Shown here: positions 1-5,185 of the stretch, one piece after another
Numbering within the stretch: the stretch's first letter is position 1
Layout: each line of letters starts with the position of its first letter
Source: Methylomonas sp.
Lineage (GTDB): Bacteria > Pseudomonadota > Gammaproteobacteria > Methylococcales > Methylomonadaceae
NCBI GenBank assembly: GCA_026990815.1
Contig: JALXCS010000216.1
Location: 1-5,185 of the forward strand
Direction: 5' to 3'
DNA: 5,185 bases
Notes under the pieces: model-generated
Databases searched by the model: none
Told to the model about the DNA's origin: nothing
The model's input: the letters and a program-made list of their open reading frames with translations, nothing else
Program-made: the position numbers and the translations under genes

Positions 1-44
1 CTTGAAAAATGGTGAATAATTGAGGCTATGGGTTGCTCTGCCAT
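1..44 (-). CDS. Partial transposase N-terminus, probable ISAs1 family
   Basis: An ATG at 44-42 opens a frame that stays open to the window edge and reads MAEQPIASIIHHFS. From memory, ISAs1-family transposases start with a similar stretch (Q-P-I-A-S, then an H-F pair) before a DPR motif and the DDE catalytic domain. The DPR motif and catalytic residues lie outside the window, so neither activity nor integrity can be judged. No strong Shine-Dalgarno sequence precedes the ATG; the upstream bases are AT-rich. The call rests on short N-terminal resemblance plus the IS-end-like sequence upstream. Confidence 0.5.
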   Translation of the reverse strand, partial: MAEQPIASIIHHFS

Positions 45-96
45 TATAAAATCAAAATGATAGCTTTAATACCTCATCTAAATTATAATTTCAACT

Positions 97-118
97 GGTT
101 TTAAACCCGATTGCCCTG
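97..118 (-). repeat. Putative IS terminal inverted repeat (one end)
   Basis: On the minus strand this 22-base stretch starts CAGGGCAATCGGG and ends in an AT-rich TTTAAAACC segment, the look of an ISAs1-type transposon end. It lies at a plausible distance (about 53 bases from its inner edge) ahead of the partial transposase start. The inner part also contains the near-palindrome GGTTTTAAACC. The matching repeat should be at the far end of the element, outside the window, so its repeat nature is inferred. The outward flank at 119-128 would hold one copy of any target-site duplication. Confidence 0.4.
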
Positions 119-159
119 ATAGATTTCCCCTGGGTGGTTTAAGTAAGTAGTAGAGTGTG

Positions 160-957
160 TTAGGGTCGTTTGACCTGAAAGCGGCGGTTATTAAAAATCA
201 GTATCAGGTTTTCTTTGTTTATTTCCTTGATTTTCAGTCCGGTATCAGTTTCCTCTCCGGTTCGATATTTTTTCATATCAATAATCACAAAACGGTTTTC
301 TGGTTCCTCTGCATAGACAAAAACATTAATATTAAGATTGGGTACACGGCGTCGGAATTCCGGCGGCATTTCTCTTAAAAATGGAATTATTTCAGTGCTT
401 TTTGTTGGTTGCGGCCGTTGCTTTTGGTTACTTTCAGTTTTTGGGTCAGTTTGTTTTACTTTAGTGAGTTCCCCCCGGTTCATTGCCTTTTTTGTTGTTC
501 GTGCAGTTGGTATTGCAATTTTTTTATTTGATGTCGTTATTACGGTTTTGTTTGTGATTCCTTGCTGTTTCAACATATCTGAAATAGAAGCCTGATGACT
601 GGATTCAACAGAAACTGGATTAATTACGGGCTGTGGGTGTTCTTTTTTGATAGCATCAGTTTTGGCGGGTTTTGTTTTTACTGATGCTGTTGGATGATGA
701 TCGATAGTTTTTGATGGTTTGACATTAGCAGCTTGTTGTTCGATTTCTGTAATAGTGTTCTTAGATATTTGAGTGCTAAAGAAAACAAAATAGATTAAAA
801 CCAGAATATTGATGCAGATAAGGGTGATGATCAGCCAAACGGTCTTGGTGTTTTGTAGCGGTGTTTCCAGCGAATCGGACGTTTGTAAGTTTACTGATTG
901 TTCTTTTGTTTTGCGTTCATTTTCAGATTTTCGTAGCGCATTAAGGATATATGACAT
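160..957 (-). CDS. gspB: GspB-like type II secretion assembly protein
   Basis: This 265-residue protein matches the GspB/ExeB family, inner-membrane partners of the ATPase GspA that help the outer-membrane secretin GspD assemble. The N-terminus MSYILNALRKSENERK is the family hallmark. One hydrophobic segment at about residues 38-60 anchors it, with a short cytoplasmic tail before it. A Lys/Thr/Gln/Pro-rich linker follows (about 61-188), suited to spanning the periplasm. A compact C-terminal domain (about 189-265, starting IPFLREMPPEFRRRVP and including the NINVFVYAEEP segment) matches the GspB C-terminal domain. The ATG lies 4 bp after the gspA stop. A GAG-containing Shine-Dalgarno-like sequence overlaps the end of gspA, so the two are probably cotranscribed and translationally coupled. 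No gspC-N gene follows within the window, and a probable IS begins 41 bp after the stop. No clear terminator is seen in that gap. Confidence 0.9.
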   Translation of the reverse strand: MSYILNALRKSENERKTKEQSVNLQTSDSLETPLQNTKTVWLIITLICINILVLIYFVFFSTQISKNTITEIEQQAANVKPSKTIDHHPTASVKTKPAKTDAIKKEHPQPVINPVSVESSHQASISDMLKQQGITNKTVITTSNKKIAIPTARTTKKAMNRGELTKVKQTDPKTESNQKQRPQPTKSTEIIPFLREMPPEFRRRVPNLNINVFVYAEEPENRFVIIDMKKYRTGEETDTGLKIKEINKENLILIFNNRRFQVKRP

Positions 958-961
958 GATT

Positions 962-2647
962 TTATCTCAGTCGTGGGAAATCGGCTTCTGAAGTGGCATT
1001 TTGTAAGTGAATAACCGTTAATGGGCCAACCAGCCCATCTTGGGTGATTTGCTGTTGATGTTGAAATTGCTTAACCCGTTTTTCAAGTTCCATGTCGTAA
1101 AAATCCGGCTGGATAATATTCTCATTTTCTCCTTCTATCTTATCAAGCTGCTGCCTAAGCCATACGATATTTTCAGATTTTTGGCCTGGAGCCAGTGTCC
1201 AAAAATCAGTGACAGGCGGCTTCCAAAGTACAAGAAAGTAGCCATTCCAATACTTCAAGACTTCTGCGATTGGAAAAAGATACTCTTGATCTGAGCGGAA
1301 GATTGCTTTGTTTTTTATGACGCCAACTAGCAATGTAAATCGTTTCTGGTTATTTTCCAAATCAAATTCCATTATTACTTGACGCCCAAGATTGATCAGT
1401 TGTTGCCAATCTGATTTTCCAGGCAGACAACGCAAGCCTGATTTTTGTACAAAAAGGCATTCGGCTGTAAAATCCTCTGGCGTTTCGATATCCCATTGAT
1501 GCAAAGATGTGGCCAAAGCACTTTCCATGGTTAATGAAGGCATTTTGATAAAGTCAGCAAAGCTTGGCTGTTTTTTGGATGCCGGGTCAATTGCCGCAGA
1601 TTGCTTGGGTTTTGCTAATAAGGTCGCTTTTGTAATTGGGACTCTAGTTTGCGTTACTACTTTTTTGTTTGAGTGGAGTGGTTTTTGTTTGTCCGCAACT
1701 TTGCTTATGACAATCTGGTTTTTCAAACCAAAATTCAGTTCCTTTAATGGGAAATCGAGATAGAAATAGGCCAGTATCAGACAGAAAAATAATAAGCAGA
1801 AACTTAAAATGACTGGGGTCAAATGGGTTTTTTTACGTTGCTCAGGAAGAACTTCTTTGGCTGCTTTTCTGATAATAGAATTGCTAACGGATAAGCTTCC
1901 TGTTCCATAGGCACCTAAAAGTGATCGGTCACAAAGTAGATTTATCAATCGCGGTACACCATGAGTTAATTTATAAATTTGTTTAATTGTGGAAGTTTTG
2001 AAAACACCCGGAAAACCACCACTGATTTTCATACGGTGCTCTATATAAGTTCGGGTTTCTTTGACGGATAATGGCTTGAGATGATAGCGAGCGGTAATTC
2101 TCTGGTTGAGCTGACGGAGCCGTTTGTCGTGGAGCAGTTCTTTTAACTCAGGTTGACCGATTAAGATTATTTGCAATAATTTTGCTGTTGGAGTTTCTAG
2201 ATTGGTTAAAAGACGAATTTGTTCCAGCACATCAAAGCCTAAATTTTGTGCTTCATCAATAATTAATACCGTTCGTCGTCCTCTCGCATGGGTTCTCAAA
2301 AGATGTTCGTTCAGTAGATCGTTAAGAACTTTGATACTGCAACAGTTGATCGGGTAATTTATGCCGAGTTCATCGCATATGCTGGCAAGCAGTTCCACGC
2401 TGTTAAGTTTTGGGTTAAGGATATAGGCGATATCCACATCATCAGGAACTTGCTGCAAAAGGCAGTAGCATAGCGTGGTTTTGCCTGTGCCAACTTCACC
2501 CGTTAACGCGACGAATCCTCCACCCATATTTATTCCATACAATAAATGAGCAATACCCTCCTGATGGCGAGCACTCATATATAGAAACTGAGGATCCGGC
2601 GCTATGGAAAACGGTGGTTTATCGAATTTAAAAAAATGAGTATACAA
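962..2647 (-). CDS. gspA: GspA/ExeA-type AAA ATPase with peptidoglycan-binding domain
   Basis: This 561-residue protein is a GspA/ExeA ATPase, which with GspB forms an inner-membrane complex that binds peptidoglycan and promotes secretin multimerisation. The cytoplasmic AAA domain (about 1-270) shows Walker A GEVGTGKTT (50-58), Walker B VLIIDEAQ (127-134), a sensor-1-like ILIGQPEL (161-168) and GVPRLINLLCD (230-240). One transmembrane segment follows at about 277-299. The periplasmic part has a region resembling a C39-peptidase fold (about 375-480), then a peptidoglycan-binding type 1 domain (about 487-550, ending in DGLVGPLT). The C39-like part seems to lack the catalytic His and a canonical Cys motif, so it is probably not a protease. 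The start codon is TTG: it gives the expected MYxxFF N-terminus, an in-frame TAA lies four codons upstream, and the next Met is residue 24. The Shine-Dalgarno sequence is weak. The gene leads the gspAB operon. Confidence 0.93.
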   Translation of the reverse strand: MYTHFFKFDKPPFSIAPDPQFLYMSARHQEGIAHLLYGINMGGGFVALTGEVGTGKTTLCYCLLQQVPDDVDIAYILNPKLNSVELLASICDELGINYPINCCSIKVLNDLLNEHLLRTHARGRRTVLIIDEAQNLGFDVLEQIRLLTNLETPTAKLLQIILIGQPELKELLHDKRLRQLNQRITARYHLKPLSVKETRTYIEHRMKISGGFPGVFKTSTIKQIYKLTHGVPRLINLLCDRSLLGAYGTGSLSVSNSIIRKAAKEVLPEQRKKTHLTPVILSFCLLFFCLILAYFYLDFPLKELNFGLKNQIVISKVADKQKPLHSNKKVVTQTRVPITKATLLAKPKQSAAIDPASKKQPSFADFIKMPSLTMESALATSLHQWDIETPEDFTAECLFVQKSGLRCLPGKSDWQQLINLGRQVIMEFDLENNQKRFTLLVGVIKNKAIFRSDQEYLFPIAEVLKYWNGYFLVLWKPPVTDFWTLAPGQKSENIVWLRQQLDKIEGENENIIQPDFYDMELEKRVKQFQHQQQITQDGLVGPLTVIHLQNATSEADFPRLR

Positions 2648-2680
2648 ATTTCTACATTAACAAAAGCTATTAGGCACCAT

Positions 2681-2694
2681 TGTCAGTATAGACA
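2681..2694 (-). promoter_or_regulatory. Candidate gspA -10 element inside a short dyad
   Basis: On the minus strand the hexamer TATACT (2690-2685) matches the -10 consensus at five of six bases and lies about 37 bases before the gspA TTG start. It is bracketed exactly by TGTC and GACA, a 4-bp inverted repeat centred on the hexamer. No good -35 box is found 16-19 bases upstream, so a promoter here would be weak or need an activator. The dyad could be an operator or chance. Confidence 0.25.
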
Positions 2695-2834
2695 GACGCC
2701 AATCATGATTCATAAAAAAATAGGAGCGAGACAAGGATTATGGTATTTTTTATAGAAAACAAATTCAATTCTAGCGTTTATTCCATGCTTCAGTTTAATT
2801 AAATTTATCATCGACCTTTTTGAGCTTATTGGTC

Positions 2835-2863
2835 TTAATATTGTTTTATTTGTTAAATATGAT
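2835..2863 (+). promoter_or_regulatory. Candidate sigma-70 promoter for the DUF3014-like gene
   Basis: TTAATA (2835-2840, four of six matches to the -35 consensus) is followed, after a 17-base spacer, by TATGAT (2858-2863, five of six matches to the -10). Transcription would start near 2870, giving a leader of about 40 bases before the ATG at 2911. The surroundings are very AT-rich, so chance matches are likely. It is the best-spaced pair I see on this strand. Confidence 0.4.
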
Positions 2864-2910
2864 TACCATGACTGCAAGTTACGGGAATTTAAAGACCTGA
2901 GATTATAAAA

Positions 2911-3831
2911 ATGAACAGTAGATATTATTCTTCAACAGATCGGAAGACGATTAGTTTTCGTTTGATTCTAATTATAGTTATTCCTTTACTGATTATTATG
3001 TTTACCTGGTTGTTTTTCAGCAGGGAACAGGTAAAACCGGAAACGGTTGAAAAGGGTGCTCCAATCATTGAAAGTTTGAAAATTCCAGATCAAGATGAGC
3101 CGACAAAACAGGTGTTGGATAATTCATCGTCTGATCAATCACCACCACAAACTCAGGAAAATGACATTGAATACGAGCGACAGCAATCTGAAACCGGAGT
3201 AACGGAAAATACTCAGGGGCTGAATACTGAACAGAAAGAAACATATAATTTACCCGGGCTTGAACAGAGCGATGCTGTTTTTAAGCAAGATATTTTAAAC
3301 TTATCGCCGGGCTTTTCAGGTTTTCTAAATGGCGATAAAATCATCAAGCAATGGGTGGGCGTAATTAATGATTTCTCCCAGAATCAAAGACTTTATAAAC
3401 ACTTCAGGCAATTCAAGCTATCAGATACTTTCCGTGTTGAAACAGATCAATCAGGAATTTACATTGCAGAACGCGGTTATCAGCGGTACGATTTTGTTGC
3501 TTCTGCAGTTCATGCCATTGATGTCGAAAAAGCTGTAAATCTATTGTGGAAATATCGGCCATTATTGCAACAGGCCTTCACAGAGTTTGGCTATCCTGAA
3601 GAATATCAAGTTGAGGATCTTATCAAGAAAGCGGTATCAAATGTTCTACAAGCCCCTGTTATTGAGGGTAAGATTAAGTTGATCAAACCCTCTGTGCGCT
3701 ATAAATTTGCAGAAAATCACCTTGAATCATTAAGTCCTGTACAAAAACAGATGATTCGCATGGGCCCTGAAAATACTCGCATTATTCAGGCGAAATTGCG
3801 TCAATTTATAGAAGTAATGAGTAATCGATAG
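2911..3831 (+). CDS. DUF3014-like single-pass membrane protein
   Basis: This 306-residue protein appears to belong to the DUF3014 family of uncharacterised proteobacterial envelope proteins. The visible layout is a short basic cytoplasmic N-terminus, one transmembrane helix at about residues 16-37, and a hydrophilic Gln/Glu/Ser/Thr-rich linker (about 40-115). A conserved-looking globular domain follows (about 118-300), with segments such as GFLNGDKIIKQWVGVINDFS, ERGYQRYDFVASAVHAID and LLWKYRPLLQQAF. This predicts a periplasmic domain tethered to the inner membrane. No catalytic motif is recognised, so no function is assigned. The ATG is chosen because the helix follows at the usual distance; the Shine-Dalgarno sequence is poor. 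The gene stands alone, divergent from gspA and convergent with the phosphorylase-like gene, 2 bp between stops. A role with GspAB is possible from proximity only. Confidence 0.8.
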   Translation: MNSRYYSSTDRKTISFRLILIIVIPLLIIMFTWLFFSREQVKPETVEKGAPIIESLKIPDQDEPTKQVLDNSSSDQSPPQTQENDIEYERQQSETGVTENTQGLNTEQKETYNLPGLEQSDAVFKQDILNLSPGFSGFLNGDKIIKQWVGVINDFSQNQRLYKHFRQFKLSDTFRVETDQSGIYIAERGYQRYDFVASAVHAIDVEKAVNLLWKYRPLLQQAFTEFGYPEEYQVEDLIKKAVSNVLQAPVIEGKIKLIKPSVRYKFAENHLESLSPVQKQMIRMGPENTRIIQAKLRQFIEVMSNR

Positions 3832-3833
3832 AT

Positions 3834-4655
3834 TTACAATGAATAACAGCCCCATTGTTCCAGAGCTTTTTCCAGACGCAACAAAAATTCCTTGCCATTT
3901 TTGCTGTTTAGTAATTCAATGGGTATATCCGAATAATCGGTGATGATTTGCCAGTTAAACAATAGGATTTTTAATTTCCTTCGGTTGCTGGATGAAAGTC
4001 GCCAGCGATCTTCTAATAGAGCGTAGAGATTTTCCTTGACTGGATTAACTTTAGCTGCAAGTTTTGATAGTTCCAATATCAGCTTTTCCAAACTGCTGAT
4101 GCTGGTATTAACCAATTGCGTGGCTTGCGATGGATTGATATGTTCAATGCCAGAATTTTCATTGTCAGAAACAATTTTAAGGCATTGAATCAGTTCGCTT
4201 GATGTGAAACGAATTGCTGTTTCAAAAAAGGAAGAAGCTTCCATATCATGTAAATAGTTTTCCCGGTATAAACAGGATGCTTTCGAAACCGTTATTAGTG
4301 GTAGTGTAGGGCAGGGGATGTTTGCCGTTAATTGTGGATAAAAGTTTTTGTTACTGTCTACATCTGTAATTTTATCAACGCAAAAAATTTTGCCTAGTGT
4401 GTGAGTTTTATGGCCAGCAATGCCAATATTCAAAAAAACCGCATTTACGGAATTTCCTAAAAGTGCATATGAATAAGCGACCGCCGCAGCCATTGCCGTT
4501 TTTCCAAGACCACTGATGGTTAAACAAATATTTTCATTGCTGAATATTGCAAAGCTTGGATAGTTTGTCTGCTTTTTTAGGTCGAAATGTTCGACTATTG
4601 GTTTTGCTTCACAAGGTAAAGCAACATAGAGAAAAACAGATGGTGTGTTATTCAC
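3834..4655 (-). CDS. Nucleoside phosphorylase/nucleosidase-fold protein with C-terminal extension
   Basis: Residues about 6-200 of this 273-residue protein resemble the PNP/UDP phosphorylase superfamily, closest in pattern to MTA/SAH nucleosidases, which cleave the N-glycosidic bond of nucleosides. Visible motifs are ALPCEAKPI (12-20, with the N-terminal Glu at 16), SGLGKTAMAAA (48-58), LNIGIAGH (75-82), HDMEASS (136-142, the ribose-contacting Met-Glu region) and IVSDN (161-165, the Asp that protonates the base in nucleosidases). The main active-site positions therefore look kept, so it may be catalytic, but the substrate is unknown. Residues about 205-273 form a charged, probably helical extension not found in typical MTA/SAH nucleosidases. 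The start is GTG, overlapping the upstream glycosyltransferase stop as GTGA; with no clear Shine-Dalgarno sequence, translational coupling is likely. It is the last gene of its operon in view. Confidence 0.75.
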   Translation of the reverse strand: MNNTPSVFLYVALPCEAKPIVEHFDLKKQTNYPSFAIFSNENICLTISGLGKTAMAAAVAYSYALLGNSVNAVFLNIGIAGHKTHTLGKIFCVDKITDVDSNKNFYPQLTANIPCPTLPLITVSKASCLYRENYLHDMEASSFFETAIRFTSSELIQCLKIVSDNENSGIEHINPSQATQLVNTSISSLEKLILELSKLAAKVNPVKENLYALLEDRWRLSSSNRRKLKILLFNWQIITDYSDIPIELLNSKNGKEFLLRLEKALEQWGCYSL

Positions 4656-5185
4656 TGAATAGTATATTGTTCAATAAGTTTTTCATAATGAGTGCATTCA
4701 ATGAGTTTGCCTCGTTTTTTGGCACCTGCCAAATATATTTTGGCTTTCTTGACCAATATTTTGCACGTAGCCTGATGATTTTCTCTGGATAGGGTGTTTT
4801 GACAAAGAATTTTTTCCAAAGCTCGAATGCGAAAACGGTCCATGCCCCAAAATTTTTTAGACAGTTGATCTTGATGTCCTCCGTATTTTTTTATCAAAGG
4901 TTCCTGAATAAACAGAACCGGATATTTTGCAGTAATTCTTAACCACATTTCATAATCCTCACAAGCCGGATATGTTTCGTCAAAATTCCCGACATCTTCA
5001 AAAACTGAACGGTGGATTATGACTGATGAAGGAGAAATGGCGCAAAGAGGAAGGCAATGCTGAAAAATATTACCACCTTTTTTCACATGTTTTTTCATGG
5101 GGTTAACACGGACTCCGTTTCGAATCCAGATTTCTTCAGTGTGACAGATTTTAAGACCAGTCTGATCGCAAAGTGCCTGTTGTTG
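4652..5185 (-). CDS. Glycosyltransferase family 2, C-terminal part (5' end beyond window)
   Basis: The minus-strand frame is open from the right edge to the TGA at 4654-4652, giving 177 residues of a larger protein. The Met at 5098 is internal: in-frame codons upstream continue the family pattern (TEEIWIRNGVRVNP), so the true start lies outside the window. GT-A fold family 2 enzymes transfer a sugar from a nucleotide-sugar donor. Visible features are the SPSSVIIHRSVFEDVGNFDE segment, the acidic CEDYEMWLR motif expected to hold the catalytic base, and YGGHQDQLSKKFWGMDRFRI near the acceptor side. The nucleotide-binding N-terminal half, including the DXD motif, is not visible. The C-terminal tail is basic and probably helical. 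No transmembrane segment is seen, so it is probably cytoplasmic. Donor and acceptor cannot be predicted. The stop overlaps the next gene's start by 4 bp. Confidence 0.85.
   Translation of the reverse strand, partial: QQQALCDQTGLKICHTEEIWIRNGVRVNPMKKHVKKGGNIFQHCLPLCAISPSSVIIHRSVFEDVGNFDETYPACEDYEMWLRITAKYPVLFIQEPLIKKYGGHQDQLSKKFWGMDRFRIRALEKILCQNTLSRENHQATCKILVKKAKIYLAGAKKRGKLIECTHYEKLIEQYTIQ

Larger units (their letters stand above)
1..118 (-). mobile_element. Left-edge fragment of a probable ISAs1-family insertion sequence
   Basis: This is the 5' end of a likely insertion sequence that runs out of the window on the left. Two things support it. Read on the minus strand, position 118 begins with CAGGGCAATCGGGTTTAA, which looks like an IS terminal inverted repeat. 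About 75 bases further in, an ATG opens a frame whose first residues resemble the N-terminus of ISAs1-family (H-repeat type) transposases. The outer boundary at 118 is an estimate, because the opposite end and any target duplication are outside the window. If the boundary is right, the element inserted 41 bp after the gspB stop codon. The fragment could instead be a remnant or an ordinary gene start, since only 14 codons are visible. Confidence 0.55.
2648..2910. other. Divergent intergenic region between gspA and the DUF3014-like gene
   Basis: These 263 AT-rich bases separate two divergently transcribed genes and should carry the promoters for both. Besides the two candidate promoters, they contain a perfect 10-bp palindrome AATCATGATT at 2701-2710, a possible but unproven protein-binding site. 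I see no tRNA, no riboswitch-like structure and no terminator. A 20-codon plus-strand frame at 2740-2802 was considered and not accepted as a gene. Confidence 0.6.

Noticed and set aside
101..142. Inverted pair TTAAACC (101-107) and GGTTTAA (136-142) as a possible gspB terminator
   Set aside because: The loop is about 28 bases, the stem is AT-rich, there is no T tract, and one arm lies in the probable IS end.
157..595. Plus-strand open frames opposite gspB
   Set aside because: They lie antisense to a gene with clear family motifs, overlap each other and resemble no known protein.
1040..1763. Plus-strand open frames of about 84 codons opposite gspA
   Set aside because: They are antisense to well-supported GspA coding sequence and have no recognisable domain.
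2740..2802. A 20-codon plus-strand frame starting MVFFIENK, with AAGGA and AGGAG sequences upstream
   Set aside because: AAGGA is only 2 bases from the ATG and AGGAG is 13 bases away, both poorly spaced. The peptide shows no leader-peptide, toxin or attenuator features.
3836..3858. ACAATG/CATTGT hairpin as a bidirectional terminator
   Set aside because: The stem is only 6 bp, the loop 11 bases, and no run of T follows on either strand.
4652..5098. A complete 148-residue glycosyltransferase-like gene starting at the Met at 5098
   Set aside because: The frame stays open upstream to the window edge and the added residues continue the family 2 pattern, so this Met is internal.

Overview
The window looks like chromosomal DNA of an AT-rich Gram-negative bacterium, most likely a gammaproteobacterium. 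The reasons are a GspA/ExeA plus GspB pair (type II secretion accessory proteins), a DUF3014-type membrane protein, and densely packed genes. The genus cannot be fixed from sequence alone.

Layout. Positions 1-118 (minus strand) look like the first bases of an insertion sequence: an end-like sequence at about 97-118 and the first 14 codons of a probable ISAs1-family transposase (44-1). Next come gspB (957-160, minus) and gspA (2647-962, minus), an operon with a 4-bp gap, transcribed towards the IS. A 263-bp divergent intergenic region (2648-2910) holds candidate promoters for both sides. A DUF3014-like single-pass membrane protein lies on the plus strand (2911-3831). It converges, with 2 bp between stop codons, on a second minus-strand operon. 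That operon has the C-terminal part of a family 2 glycosyltransferase (5185-4652, open at the right edge) and, overlapping it by 4 bp, a nucleoside phosphorylase/nucleosidase-fold protein (4655-3834).

How the genes work together. GspA and GspB are known to form an inner-membrane complex that uses ATP and peptidoglycan binding to help the secretin GspD pass the cell wall and assemble. No gspC-N genes are visible. The IS end sits 41 bp after the gspB stop, so the original downstream neighbour may have been displaced. The glycosyltransferase and the phosphorylase-like protein are translationally coupled but have no obvious shared pathway. The DUF3014 protein has no known function.

I did not find a clearly new biological system. 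The points most worth a second look are the IS end next to gspB, the C-terminal extension and odd partnership of the phosphorylase-like protein, and the TTG start and degenerate protease-like domain of GspA.
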